A stretch of DNA of 64,000 bases from Bog-532 sp963830385 (GTDB lineage Bacteria; Actinomycetota; Actinomycetes; Streptosporangiales; Streptosporangiaceae): the NCBI GenBank assembly GCA_963830385.1, contig CAWHMD010000002.1, forward strand, positions 62,001-126,000. The letters run 5' to 3'. Below, piece after piece: positions 32,603-41,684 of the stretch (within the stretch, counting starts at the first letter, position 1; every line of letters begins with the position of its first letter). Under the pieces are notes generated by a model. The model was not told where the DNA came from, searched no databases, and saw only the letters and a list, made by a program, of their open reading frames with translations. Position numbers and translations under genes: made by a program.

Positions 32603-34015
32603 TCAGCGCCCGCGGACGCACTTCTCGTACAGGCCGGGCAGCCGGCCATCCGGGTCGTACTCCCGCTTCAGCGCTTCTTGGGCCACGACGTTGTAGAGCC
32701 GGTTGAAGTCGTCCTCAGAGTAGAACGAGGTCGAATACAGCGATTTGTGGCCACCCAGCGCCCCGACCTCGTCCTCGATCAGCCGGTTGTAGTACCCGTC
32801 GGCGCGGCCCGGCGGCAGCCCGACCTGCCCCCAGAAGCCGAAGTTGACGTACACCTCGCCCGGCTCGAGCGGGTACAGCGGCCAGGACCGGTCGCCGCGC
32901 AGGCGCAGCGGGCACATCCAGACCGGGCTCATGCCGACCTGAGCGGCGAAGAACTCCAGGAACTCGGCGCCGCGCTCCACCGGGATCTCCACGTCCTGGA
33001 TGACGTCCTCGCGGGCCGGGCGCTGCCGTCCCTCGTTGAGCGCGGCGGTCAGGCCGAGCCGGTGGTCCAGCGCCACCAGCTTGCGGTAGACGTCGCTGCG
33101 GCGGTAGCGGCGCGGCCAGAGCGCCCGGATCAGCGGCTTCTGCACACCGAACGGCCGGGAGCACCAGAACCAGTCGGTGTCCCACCGCCACAGGTAGTCG
33201 CGGATGGTCAGGAAGTCCTCGTGCGGCCCGCGGATCGAGGTGTAGAAGATGTCCCGGCCGGTGTAGTCGCTGCGCCAGGGCGCGACGTCGTTGTAGGTCC
33301 CGACGGTCAGGTAGAGCTCGCCGCGGCCGAACGCCACCCCGTCCAGGAAGTCGGCCCGGTAGCCGCCGTAGCTGCCCTCGGCGGCGATCTCGGCGATCGC
33401 GTCCATGCAGGCCCTCGCGTCACGGAACGGGAAATGGCGCAGGTGCACAAAGGGGTGGACCGGCTCCAGCTCGATCGTGAGGGACAGCGCGTAGCCGAGC
33501 GTGCCGTAGGAGTTCGGGAAACCCGCGAACAGGTCGGCATGCTCGTTGCCGGCGGTGGCGGCGACCACCCGGCCGTCGCCGGTGAGGATCTCCATGGCCA
33601 GCACCGACTCGTGCGGCATGCCGTTGCGCAGCGACGTGGACTCGATCCCGAGCCCGGACACCGCGCCGCCGAGCGTGATCGTCTTGAGCTGGGGGACGAC
33701 CAGCGGCATGAGGCCGTACGGAAGGGTCGCGTCGCAGAGGGCCTCGTAGGTGGTCATGCCGCCGACGATGGCGACCCGCTGGTCCGGGTCGACGGACAGC
33801 ACGTGGCCGAAGGCGGACACGTCGAGCCCGGAGTAGTTCTGGCCGCCCTGGCCGCGGGCCGGGTCACGGAACCGGAACAGGTTCGACGTGCGCTTGGCCA
33901 GCCGGACCGGCGCGCCGGCCGGGATCGTTTCGTACGCCCGGCGCAGCTCAGCCACTGCCGCCCGGTGCCCGGCCAGCGCGGCTGACGGCGGGTCCGTGCG
34001 GACAACTTCCGTCAT
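32603..34015 (-). CDS. tmsB: FAD-dependent oxidoreductase, TmsB/BfaB type (10-methylene fatty acid reductase)
   Basis: This is a 470-aa flavoprotein with an N-terminal PCMH-type FAD domain (SGLDVSAFGHVLSVDPDQRVAIVGG, then PQLKTITLGGAVSGLGIES and NSYGTLGYALSLTIELEPV). Its C-terminal part is typical of DHCR24-like reductases (FWCSRPFG, YVNFGFWGQV). The pair with the Cfa-type methyltransferase marks it as the reductase that turns 10-methylene into 10-methyl acyl chains (tuberculostearic-type lipids). ATG at 34015 is chosen because AGGAGG lies 3 nt before it; the frame is open further upstream without a ribosome-binding site. It is first in the tmsBA operon. Confidence 0.87.
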   Translation of the reverse strand: MTEVVRTDPPSAALAGHRAAVAELRRAYETIPAGAPVRLAKRTSNLFRFRDPARGQGGQNYSGLDVSAFGHVLSVDPDQRVAIVGGMTTYEALCDATLPYGLMPLVVPQLKTITLGGAVSGLGIESTSLRNGMPHESVLAMEILTGDGRVVAATAGNEHADLFAGFPNSYGTLGYALSLTIELEPVHPFVHLRHFPFRDARACMDAIAEIAAEGSYGGYRADFLDGVAFGRGELYLTVGTYNDVAPWRSDYTGRDIFYTSIRGPHEDFLTIRDYLWRWDTDWFWCSRPFGVQKPLIRALWPRRYRRSDVYRKLVALDHRLGLTAALNEGRQRPAREDVIQDVEIPVERGAEFLEFFAAQVGMSPVWMCPLRLRGDRSWPLYPLEPGEVYVNFGFWGQVGLPPGRADGYYNRLIEDEVGALGGHKSLYSTSFYSEDDFNRLYNVVAQEALKREYDPDGRLPGLYEKCVRGR

Positions 34016-34207
34016 GCGCCTCTCCTCTCGCTCGGGGCCGGGCGCGGCCCACCGGACCGGCCAGCCCGCTCCAAACCGGGCAAAAACCTCACGCAGTTTA
34101 TCTGTTCGCAGCCTGCCGTCCAGGCGTGCCCGGCCTCGGGTCGCTAGGTAACCGCAGGTCACGAGGCCCAATCGGACGGTCATGGACCAGCCGGGCGGTC
34201 TGCGGTC

Positions 34208-35368
34208 TCAGCGCGGCTCACACAGCCCGGCGGCGGGCAGCACGGGGAACCCGTCCTCGGTGCCGTAGCTGGCCGCTACCTCCTCCGGCGTCATCGGCAG
34301 CCTGGCCAGCGCGGGCGGCGCACCGGTGTCGATCGTGTCCCGCAGCAGCAGGGCCATCGAGTAACCGGGGTCGACGGCCAGAGCCCGGTCCAGTGCCACG
34401 TTGGCCAGCGCCCCGTTGCCCGACTGCCAGGCGGTGAAGGCGAGCAGGCAGGCCGGGGCGGGCAGGTAGGTGGGCTCGGCCCGGCGGATGACGTCGGTCC
34501 AGAGCCGGGTGTGCGCGTCGCGGAAGTCCACGTCCATCCGGGCCCAGGCGTCGTCGCGTATCCGCAGGCTGGTGAGGGCCAGCGCCAGCCAGGCGACCTG
34601 GTCGTCGGTGACGAACTTGCCGCCCTGGCGGTAGGTGGCCAGCGCGTCGGTGACGGCGCTGAGGCCCTCGCGCAGGACCAGCCGCCGCGCGTCCCGGAGC
34701 CGCCCGGACCGTGACGCCTGGCCGAGCAGGCTGATCGCGTGGGTCTCGGCCCGGCGGGTGGCGTCCCGCATGGACCGGCGGGTCAGGCCGCCGAGCGGGC
34801 CGACCGAAGCGGCCAGCGCGGCCCGGTCGGGCAGCACCGCCAGGCCGGCCGCGTCCATGGCCGCGCCGGCCGGGTGCCGGGGGTCGAGCGGTACGCCCTG
34901 CGGCGGGCAGCAGTCCGGGTTGCGGCACAGGTAGGACCAGAAGCGGTCGTGCTCGACCCGGAGCACGTCCCGTAGCTCCAGGCCCGCGCGGCGGGCTGCC
35001 TTCCTGATCGCGTCGGCCATCGGGGTGACCAGGGATCCGGGGCCGTAGCCGATCGCGACGGCCATGGCCTGCTGCTGGCCGGTGAGCACGGAAACGGCGT
35101 GCTGGGCGATGTCGCGGGCCACCCGGGGGTTCGGCGGGTCGGGCAGGTCGAAGCGGAGGGTCAGGCTGATGCGGTCCAGTGGCGGGCCGGCGCCGACGAC
35201 GAGCAGGCTCTTGCTGGGGACGAAGCCGAGCAGGTGCGGCACCACGGCGAGGACGGCGGCCGGGGAGCCGACGCGGACCGTGGGGGTGTCGTGGTCCTTG
35301 TCCTGGTCCTGGTCGTGGTCCTTGTCCGGGTGTGGGGGGCGGGGCCCTGGCGGGGGATTTTTTGTCAT
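34208..35368 (-). CDS. DUF4192 domain protein
   Basis: This is a 386-aa protein of the DUF4192 family, widespread in actinomycetes and without a known function. Typical segments are PTVRVGSPAAVLAVVPHLLGFVPSKSLLVVG at the start, DVLRVEHDRFWSYLCRNPDCCPPQGVPLDP in the middle, and LAFTAWQSGNGALANVALDRALAVDPGYSMALLL near the end. The first 27 residues are an unusual run of Asp/Lys/His/Gln (DKDHDQDQDKDHD) encoded by short repeats. It lies upstream of tmsB on the same strand, with about 190 nt between. Confidence 0.88.
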   Translation of the reverse strand: MTKNPPPGPRPPHPDKDHDQDQDKDHDTPTVRVGSPAAVLAVVPHLLGFVPSKSLLVVGAGPPLDRISLTLRFDLPDPPNPRVARDIAQHAVSVLTGQQQAMAVAIGYGPGSLVTPMADAIRKAARRAGLELRDVLRVEHDRFWSYLCRNPDCCPPQGVPLDPRHPAGAAMDAAGLAVLPDRAALAASVGPLGGLTRRSMRDATRRAETHAISLLGQASRSGRLRDARRLVLREGLSAVTDALATYRQGGKFVTDDQVAWLALALTSLRIRDDAWARMDVDFRDAHTRLWTDVIRRAEPTYLPAPACLLAFTAWQSGNGALANVALDRALAVDPGYSMALLLRDTIDTGAPPALARLPMTPEEVAASYGTEDGFPVLPAAGLCEPR

Positions 35369-35496
35369 GGGGCCAGGGTCATTGGGGGCGGCCGGGAGGG
35401 GCCAGGTGGGAATGGGGGGCTGTGGATAAGAGAGGAGAAATGCACATGGCGGGATGGGGCTCTTGACGAGCTGGGCGGGCGGTTACCAGGCGGGGG

Positions 35497-36792
35497 TCAG
35501 AGAGCCACGCCGAGCAGGGCGTCGGCCAGGTCGCGCACCAGCTGGCGGTCGGCGGGGCTGACCGCGGCCGGGTCGGCCAGCGCGGCGTCCGCCCAGCGGT
35601 CGATCACCGCGAGCGCACCGGGGGCGTCCAGGTCGTCGGCCAGCCGTTCCCGGACACTGGCCAGTACGGCCTCAGCGGCCGGGGTGACACCAGGGGCGGC
35701 GGAGGCCGGGGCGGGAGTGGCCGGGGTGGTGGCGGTGCGCCAGGTGGCCAGGCGGGTGCGGGCGGCCTTGAGGCCGGCGGCGGTCCATTCCCAGTCGGCG
35801 CGGTAGTGGTGGGCCAGCAGGGCGAGGCGGACGGCCATGGGGTCCTCGCCGTCGGCGACCAGGCGGGAGACGAAGACCAGGTTGCCCAGGGACTTGGACA
35901 TTTTCTCGCCGTCGAGGCCGACCATGCCGGCGTGGGCGTAGACCCGGGCGAAGGCGTGGCCGGGCTGCCCGGCGTAGGCGACCCGGGTGTGCGAGGCGCT
36001 CATCTCGTGGTGCGGGAACACCAGGTCGCTGCCGCCGGCCTGGACGTCGAAGGCCTGGCCGAGCTGATCGGAGGCGATGGCCGCGCACTCCACGTGCCAG
36101 CCCGGGCGGCCCGGCCCGAACTGCGATTCCCAGGATGGCTCGCCCGGCCGTTCGGCCCGCCACACCAGCACGTCGAGCGGGTCCTTCTTGCCGGGGCGGT
36201 CCGGGTCGCCGCCGCGCCCGGCCGACAGCTCGCGCATCTGGCCGAGGTCGAGTCCGCTGGGGGTGCCCGGCCCGGACAGCTCACCGAACTCCGGGTCGGC
36301 GGTGCGGGCGAAGTAGACGTCGCCGTCCAGATCGTAGAGCGAGCCCCGGTCGGCCAGGCGGCCCGCGAACCGGTCGATGACCGGGATCGCCTCGACCGCG
36401 CCGATCAGCTGGGCGGGCGGCAGCACCCGGAGCGCCTCCATGTCGCCTCGGTAACGCTGGGTCTCCCGGCGGGCCAGCTCGCGCCAGTCCTCGCTGTCGC
36501 GGTCGGCCCGCTCCAGCAGCGGGTCGTCCACGTCGGTGACGTTCTGGATGTAGGTGACCGGCCGGCCCGCGTCCAGCCAGGCGCGAATGAGCAGGTCCCA
36601 GGCGGTGAAGGTGTTCGCGTGGCCGATGTGGGTGGCGTCATACGGGGTGATCCCGCAGGCGTAGATCGAGGCGGGCCCCTCCGGCGGGCCGGCCGCGGCC
36701 GACCGTAGCTCGCCGGTCGCGGTGTCCCGCAGCCGCGGCTCCAGACCGCGTCCGGGCAGCTGGGGGACGCGGGGACGACGCCAGGAATCCAT
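35497..36792 (-). CDS. mshC: Cysteine:GlcN-Ins ligase (mycothiol biosynthesis)
   Basis: This is a 431-aa enzyme that joins L-cysteine to GlcN-myo-inositol with ATP, the third step of mycothiol synthesis. It descends from cysteinyl-tRNA synthetase. The class I motif is YDATHIGHANTFTAWD, preceded by the zinc-ligand Cys in YACGITPYD. Further ligands are in WHVECAAIA and FPHHEMSASH, and the KMSKS-type motif is EKMSKSLGNLVF. The anticodon-binding extension of CysRS is replaced by a short tail. It starts at ATG 36792. The amidase gene upstream ends 9 nt before, so they are probably co-transcribed. Mycothiol is specific to actinobacteria. Confidence 0.94.
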   Translation of the reverse strand: MDSWRRPRVPQLPGRGLEPRLRDTATGELRSAAAGPPEGPASIYACGITPYDATHIGHANTFTAWDLLIRAWLDAGRPVTYIQNVTDVDDPLLERADRDSEDWRELARRETQRYRGDMEALRVLPPAQLIGAVEAIPVIDRFAGRLADRGSLYDLDGDVYFARTADPEFGELSGPGTPSGLDLGQMRELSAGRGGDPDRPGKKDPLDVLVWRAERPGEPSWESQFGPGRPGWHVECAAIASDQLGQAFDVQAGGSDLVFPHHEMSASHTRVAYAGQPGHAFARVYAHAGMVGLDGEKMSKSLGNLVFVSRLVADGEDPMAVRLALLAHHYRADWEWTAAGLKAARTRLATWRTATTPATPAPASAAPGVTPAAEAVLASVRERLADDLDAPGALAVIDRWADAALADPAAVSPADRQLVRDLADALLGVAL

Positions 36793-36801
36793 GACGCCAG
36801 G

Positions 36802-38397
36802 CTATCTCGCCCGCTGAGTCCCGATCGGGGCTGGTAACGGGGCCAGGATCTCGGCCAGCTGAGGCGGTGAACCGGTGCTGACGTGCGGCACCGGCGGCGC
36901 CGCGGGCGGGCGGCCGACGGCGGCCTGCTCGAACGCGTAGGCCAGGGCGATCAGCCGTGGCTCGCTCCACTTGGCACCCATGAACGACACCCCGACCGGC
37001 AGGCCCCACACGTACCCGAACGGCAGCGACACGGCCGGGTAGCCGCCGACCGCGGCCGGGCCCGAGGTGTGGAACACGTCGTGGTCGCCGAGCGTGTAGT
37101 CGGTCAGCCAGGCCGGGCTGGCGGTGAGCGCCACGATCGCGTCCAGCCGGTGCGTGACCAGCGGCGTCTCCACCGCCAGGCGGGCCAGCCGGGCGGCGTC
37201 GGCGCGCAGCGACCGGTAGGCCGGGTCGGCCAGGTCGCCGGAGGTGGCGTCGGCCTTTTCGAACACCTCGTGCCCGAACCGGGCCAGCACCAGGCCGGCG
37301 TTCCGCTCGTTGAAGCCGATCAGGTCGGCCAGCGTGCGGTATTGGCCGCCGGGCCGCCCGGCCAGGTAGGCCCCGATGTCGTGCTTGAACTCGTGCAGCA
37401 GCGCGCCGACCTCGGGCAGCCCGATCTTTTCGGCGTCGGGCAGCTCGACCGGGTCGATGACGTGGGCGCCCTGTTCGCGCAGCCGGGCGACCGCCTGATC
37501 GAGGACGGCGGTGGTGGCGGCGCCGGCCGTGGCCGACGGCGCCCGCCAGATGCCGACCCGGGCGCCCCGCAGCGCGCCGGCGTCGCAGCCAGCGGTGTAG
37601 TCCGCGAGGTGGGACGTTTTCAGGTTTTCCCGGCCGGAAAGGGGGACGGCGGGATCATCGGGGTCGGCGGCGGCCAGGACGCTGAGCAGGGCCGCGGCGT
37701 CGGCCACGGTCCGCGCAATCGGGCCGGCGGTGTCCTGGGCGGCGGAGATCGGCACGATGCCGGACCGGCTGACCAGGCCGAGGGTGGGCTTGATGCCGAC
37801 CACCCCGCAGACGCTGGACGGGCAGACGATCGAGCCGTCGGTTTCGGTGCCGACCGCAATCGGGGCCAGGCCGGCGGCAACCCCGGCCGCCGAGCCCGAA
37901 CTGGACCCGGACGGATTGCGCTCCAGCGCGAACGGGTTGGCGGTCTGGCCACCCAGCGTGGACCAGCCGCTGGTGCCGTGGGTGGAGCGGAAGTTGGCCC
38001 ATTCCGACAGGTTGGCCTTGCCCACGATCACCGCGCCGGCCTGCCGCAGCCGGGTCACGATGAAGGCGTCGCGGTCCTGGGCGGCGGGGGCGTCCAGCAG
38101 CGCCGGCGACCCGGCCGTGGTCGGCATCCCGGCCACCTCGACGTTGTCCTTGACCAGGACCGGAATGCCCTCGAGGGGACTGCGGGGACCGCCCGCCAGG
38201 CGGGCTGCGTCGCTGGCGCGAGCCTGTCCGGCCGCGCCCGGGTCGACCGTGATCACCGCGTGCAGGGCCGGGTTCAGGCGGCCGATGCGGTCCAGGTAGA
38301 AGGCGGTGACCTCGGCGGACGTGAGCGTGCCAGCGGTCATGGCCCGCTGGAGCCCGGCGACCGATGCCGATCCGGGAGTGACTGGGGGGTCCGGCAT
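36802..38397 (-). CDS. Amidase (amidase signature family, GatA-like)
   Basis: This is a 531-aa hydrolase of the amidase signature family. The Ser-cisSer-Lys triad is visible: Lys in VLVKDNVEV, the cis-Ser in GSSSGSAAGVAAG, and the nucleophile Ser in TETDGSIVCPS. GVVGIKPTLGLVSRSG follows as usual. It is not GatA itself, since it lacks neighbouring gatB and gatC and has a longer C-terminal half (GGYPAVSLPFGYVWGLPVGVSFMG). ATG at 38397 is preferred, as the next upstream frame opening has no ribosome-binding site. It lies directly upstream of mshC; the substrate is unknown. Confidence 0.88.
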   Translation of the reverse strand: MPDPPVTPGSASVAGLQRAMTAGTLTSAEVTAFYLDRIGRLNPALHAVITVDPGAAGQARASDAARLAGGPRSPLEGIPVLVKDNVEVAGMPTTAGSPALLDAPAAQDRDAFIVTRLRQAGAVIVGKANLSEWANFRSTHGTSGWSTLGGQTANPFALERNPSGSSSGSAAGVAAGLAPIAVGTETDGSIVCPSSVCGVVGIKPTLGLVSRSGIVPISAAQDTAGPIARTVADAAALLSVLAAADPDDPAVPLSGRENLKTSHLADYTAGCDAGALRGARVGIWRAPSATAGAATTAVLDQAVARLREQGAHVIDPVELPDAEKIGLPEVGALLHEFKHDIGAYLAGRPGGQYRTLADLIGFNERNAGLVLARFGHEVFEKADATSGDLADPAYRSLRADAARLARLAVETPLVTHRLDAIVALTASPAWLTDYTLGDHDVFHTSGPAAVGGYPAVSLPFGYVWGLPVGVSFMGAKWSEPRLIALAYAFEQAAVGRPPAAPPVPHVSTGSPPQLAEILAPLPAPIGTQRAR

Positions 38398-38479
38398 GCG
38401 GGCAGGATAACGAAACCGGGGTGTTCCGGTCACTAACGCCGTAAGAGTTTTGTGCGGGACGGGCGGGGCCTGTGGGATT

Positions 38480-39226
38480 TCAGAGCAGGTGGGCGAGGCC
38501 CGGCAGGAGCAGGAACAAACCGACGATCAGGGCGGCGAACGCGACCACGGCGAAACCGAAGACCCAGGCGCCGCCGGGGACGCCGGTGAGCAGGGCCAGC
38601 TGGTCGGCGTCGGAGGCCAGCGCGCGGGAGGGACGGCCACCGCCGCGGGAGGGACGGCGACGCCGGCGCTGCAGCTCGAAGATGGGCCGGATGCCGCCGA
38701 ACAGCAGGAACCAGGCGACCAGGTAGGCGAACACCTCCTGGGCCCGGAGCGAGGCGTACCGGCTGACCAGGAACACCAGCACCGCGACGGCGAGCACGGC
38801 CAGGAAACCGTAGGCGTTGCGGATGGCGACGAACGTGACCGCCAGCAGCAGCAGGACCAGCCAGAGCAGGAACGTGGCGTGCCGGGCGGCGACCAGCCAG
38901 GCGGCCCCCAGCCCGAGCAGGGACGGGGTCACGTAGCCAGCGGCGGTGGTCGCGATCAGGCCAGGACCGGAGGTCCGGCCCCGGGAGGACGTGACGCCGG
39001 AGGTGTCGGAGTGCAGCCGGATGCCGTCCAGGCGGCGCCCGGTGGCGACCGAGACCACCGCATGGCCGCCCTCGTGGGCCAGCGTGACCACGTTGCGGGA
39101 CACCTGCCAGATCCGGTGGCTGGCGACCACGACGAAGGCCACCGCCGCGGTCAGCGCGATCAGCCAGGTGGCCAGCACCGGGCCGGTGGCCGTTACCCGG
39201 TCCCAGAGATGAGCCAGCGCCGTCAT
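38480..39226 (-). CDS. M50-type membrane metalloprotease-like protein
   Basis: This is a 248-aa integral membrane protein with about six hydrophobic segments. The zinc motif HEGGH (LAHEGGHAVVSVATG, about residue 50) is that of site-2-protease-like M50B peptidases. A second conserved block is ATTAAGYVTPSLLGLGAAWLV. An Arg-rich cytoplasmic loop (RRRRRRPSRGGGRPSR) lies near residue 190. The ATG at 39226 overlaps the stop of the upstream CPBP gene (ATGA), so the two are translationally coupled. Whether it cleaves a sigma or anti-sigma factor is not shown by the context. Confidence 0.85.
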   Translation of the reverse strand: MTALAHLWDRVTATGPVLATWLIALTAAVAFVVVASHRIWQVSRNVVTLAHEGGHAVVSVATGRRLDGIRLHSDTSGVTSSRGRTSGPGLIATTAAGYVTPSLLGLGAAWLVAARHATFLLWLVLLLLAVTFVAIRNAYGFLAVLAVAVLVFLVSRYASLRAQEVFAYLVAWFLLFGGIRPIFELQRRRRRPSRGGGRPSRALASDADQLALLTGVPGGAWVFGFAVVAFAALIVGLFLLLPGLAHLL

Positions 39227-40137
39227 GGCAGCCAGCTCACGTGGCCGTGCAACTCGGCGTAGCCGATGAACGCGCCCATGTCGATCAGCGTGTGGGCGAT
39301 GACCAGCGGGGTCACCCGGCCCCAGCGGCGGTACAGAAGCGCGAACACCACCCCCATGACCGCGTTGCCGATGAACCCGCCGAAGCCCTGGTACAGGTGG
39401 TACGAGCCGCGCAGGGTGGCGCTGATGGCGATGGCGTGGGAGTTCCGGAATCCCAGCTGATCCAGGCGGCGCAGCAGGAAGCCGATGACCAGGACCTCCT
39501 CCAGCAGGCCGTTCTGGAAGGCCGACAGGATCAGCACCGGGATCCGCCACCAGACGTTCGGCAGGCTCTCGGCCACCACGTTCAGGTTGAACCCGAGGTG
39601 GAAGGCGGCCAGCACCCAGCCGAGCCCGATGCCGCCGATGACCGCGGCCACGATCGCGCCGCGCAGCAGGTCCTGGCCCTTGTGACGGCCGTCGAGCCCG
39701 ATCACCGACGGGGACTCATCCTCGCGGGCGATCAGGTACAGCGCCAGCACGACCGGGGCCACCCCAAGCAGGGTGTTGGTGAGCTGGAGGAACAGGTCGA
39801 GGGTGGGGCGGCCGGGCGCGAGCGAGCCGTTGAGCGTGGCCGACTGCTTGCCGAGGGACTTGGTGGCGGTCAGCGAGCCGATCAGCGACACGAACGCGTA
39901 CAGGCCGCTGCCGCCGAGCGAGACCGCGAAGACCGCGATGACCTCCCACCAGAGCAGCTTGCGGGTGGGGAGGACCCAGCGGCCTGCAGTGGCTGGGGTG
40001 GCGGCTGAGGCAGCTGAGGCTGGTGTGGCGGCTGGGGCTGGAGTGGCGGCAGGGGCGGAAGAGGCAGAGGGCGCGCTTGAGGTGGGGGTGGCGCCTGAGG
40101 GGATTGGGGCGCCCGGGGGGTCCTGGCCGGCACTCAT
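39223..40137 (-). CDS. CPBP-family intramembrane glutamic endopeptidase (CAAX protease-like)
   Basis: This is a 304-aa membrane protein. The first 65 residues are Ala/Pro/Thr-rich and cytoplasmic. About eight hydrophobic segments follow. The CPBP (Abi/CAAX) motifs are present: LLEEVLVIGFLLRRL (EExxxR type), the histidine motif region ATLRGSYHLYQG, and a third motif around LYRRWGRVTPLVIAHTLIDMGAF. Such proteins are intramembrane proteases, and some modify prenylated or bacteriocin peptides. The start is ATG at 40137 (a GTG three codons earlier is possible). It is coupled to the M50-type gene downstream. Confidence 0.87.
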   Translation of the reverse strand: MSAGQDPPGAPIPSGATPTSSAPSASSAPAATPAPAATPASAASAATPATAGRWVLPTRKLLWWEVIAVFAVSLGGSGLYAFVSLIGSLTATKSLGKQSATLNGSLAPGRPTLDLFLQLTNTLLGVAPVVLALYLIAREDESPSVIGLDGRHKGQDLLRGAIVAAVIGGIGLGWVLAAFHLGFNLNVVAESLPNVWWRIPVLILSAFQNGLLEEVLVIGFLLRRLDQLGFRNSHAIAISATLRGSYHLYQGFGGFIGNAVMGVVFALLYRRWGRVTPLVIAHTLIDMGAFIGYAELHGHVSWLP

Positions 40138-40191
40138 CGGACGCACTCTAGCGCCAGAAACCTGAAGAACCCGTGCCAGGAACCTGGAGAA

Positions 40192-40440
40192 TCAGCGGAG
40201 CAGGTCGTCAAAGTCGCCGTCGGCCGCGCCGCCGATGAGCGCCTCGATCTCGGCCCGGGTGTAAATCAGGGCCGGGCCGTCGGGGTCGCTGGCGTTGCGG
40301 ACCGCGACGCCGCCGTCGGGCAGCCGGGCCAGCTCGACGCCGGTGCCGTCGGGGGTGGTGCGGCGCCACTGCAGGCCGGTCAGCTGGCCGGCCGGGATTC
40401 CGTTGTAGGGGGTGCCCTCGGCGGGCGGCCCGTCCGGCAT
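40192..40440 (-). CDS. DUF397 protein
   Basis: This is an 82-aa DUF397 protein. The recognisable core is LTGLQWRRTTPDGTGVELARLPDGGVAVRNASDPDGPALIYTRAEIEALI, close to the usual family form in which a W or S..S.G pattern is followed by VAVRDSKDPxGPxL. The start is ATG at 40440, only 2 nt after the stop of the XRE regulator; actinomycetes often carry such XRE-DUF397 pairs. These pairs act as regulator and small antagonist in development and antibiotic control in Streptomyces, an inference here. Confidence 0.88.
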   Translation of the reverse strand: MPDGPPAEGTPYNGIPAGQLTGLQWRRTTPDGTGVELARLPDGGVAVRNASDPDGPALIYTRAEIEALIGGAADGDFDDLLR

Positions 40441-40442
40441 CG

Positions 40443-41357
40443 TCACATTTCCTTCAGGATCGCGGCCAGGATGTCCTGCGTCCGGTCGGGCGAGGTGCCC
40501 TTGACGCTGAGGCGCTCCATGACCTCGCTGTACCGTTCCACGTCTTCCCGCTTGTCCAGGTACAGCGCGCCGGTCAGCTGTTCGATGTAGACGATGTCGC
40601 TCATGTCCGGCTCGGGGAACCGCATCACGGTGAACGCGCCGCCCTCGGCCGCGTGCCCGCCGAACGTGAACGGCAGCACCTGGAGAGTGACGTTGGGCTC
40701 GCGGGTCGCGGCCATCAGCCGCTCGATCTGGCCCTGCATGACCGCCTTGCCACCCATCGGGCGGCGCAGCGCACCCTCGTCCACCACGGCCCACAGCCGG
40801 GGCGGGTCCGGCCGGGTCAGCAGCTGCTGGCGGCGGGTGCGGAGCGCGACCCGGCGCTCCACCTCGTCAGCGGCAGCGGCCGGCTGGCCCTGCTTGACCA
40901 CGGCCCGTGCGTACTCCTCGGTCTGCAGCAGGCCGGGCACGAACTGCACCTCATACACGCGGATGAGCTCGGCCGCCTCTTCCAGGCCCACGTAGATCTG
41001 GAACCAGTCCGGCACCACGTCTGAGTACTTCTGCCACCAGGCCGGCGAGTTGGCCTCGCGGGCCAGCGTGACGACCTGCTCGCGCTCGGCGGGATCGGTG
41101 ACGCCGTACAGGTCGAGCAGGTCGACGACGTCGCGCTCCTTGAAGCTGACGCGGCCGAGCTCGAGGCGGCTGATCTTGGACCCGGACGCACGGATCCGGT
41201 ACCCAGCGTCGTCACGGGAAATGCCCCGGGCCTCACGCAGCTTGCGGAGCTGCGAGCCGAGGAGAATGCGCAGAACAGTCGGGCCGCTGCCCGGGTGGCT
41301 GGGAATCACCCCGGCGCTCCCCGGCCCGGGACCTGGCACCGTCGGGCGTTCCCCCAC
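40443..41357 (-). CDS. XRE-family HTH regulator with DUF5753 domain
   Basis: This is a 304-aa regulator. The HTH is LLGSQLRKLREARGISRDDAGYRI, then RASGSKISRLELGRVSFKERDVVDLL (about residues 30-80). The C-terminal DUF5753 domain carries EEAAELIRVYEVQFVPGLLQTEEYARAV, RQQLLTRPDPPRLWAVVDEGALRR, and VYIEQLTGALYLDKREDVERY. It would bind DNA as a dimer and is paired with the DUF397 gene. The start is GTG at 41357; GTG at 41309 would drop a Pro/Gly-rich 16 residues and is also possible. Confidence 0.9.
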   Translation of the reverse strand: MGERPTVPGPGPGSAGVIPSHPGSGPTVLRILLGSQLRKLREARGISRDDAGYRIRASGSKISRLELGRVSFKERDVVDLLDLYGVTDPAEREQVVTLAREANSPAWWQKYSDVVPDWFQIYVGLEEAAELIRVYEVQFVPGLLQTEEYARAVVKQGQPAAAADEVERRVALRTRRQQLLTRPDPPRLWAVVDEGALRRPMGGKAVMQGQIERLMAATREPNVTLQVLPFTFGGHAAEGGAFTVMRFPEPDMSDIVYIEQLTGALYLDKREDVERYSEVMERLSVKGTSPDRTQDILAAILKEM

Positions 41358-41684
41358 GCCGACATGATGCTCACCACCCCAACCTCAGCTGCAGCGCTGC
41401 ACCCGGCCGCAGTGCCGTCTCCGTGCACGTGCATTTTCCCTTGCGGCTGCAAGGTGTACACGGCATGATACCGCCCACGCACACAATTGCACGACCTTCG
41501 CGCTTTACATGGCCGTAGTTGCCCGCGCCGCGCGGAATATCTGATGGATATCGTTTCCCCCGGCCCGGCTCACGGTTCTGGCGGCCGGGACGGCATGCCA
41601 CTAGGCTCGGGACGACATAAAACGGGCAACGGCCGTGCGGGCCCCGCATCCAGGTTGAGGCCAAACGCAGGCTTGGGAGCGAGA
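41358..41684. other. Divergent intergenic region upstream of the XRE regulator
   Basis: 327 bases between the XRE gene (minus) and the small membrane protein (plus). It should carry both promoters. GGGAGC before ATG 41685 serves the plus gene. No palindrome that would be an obvious regulator site was found. Confidence 0.35.
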
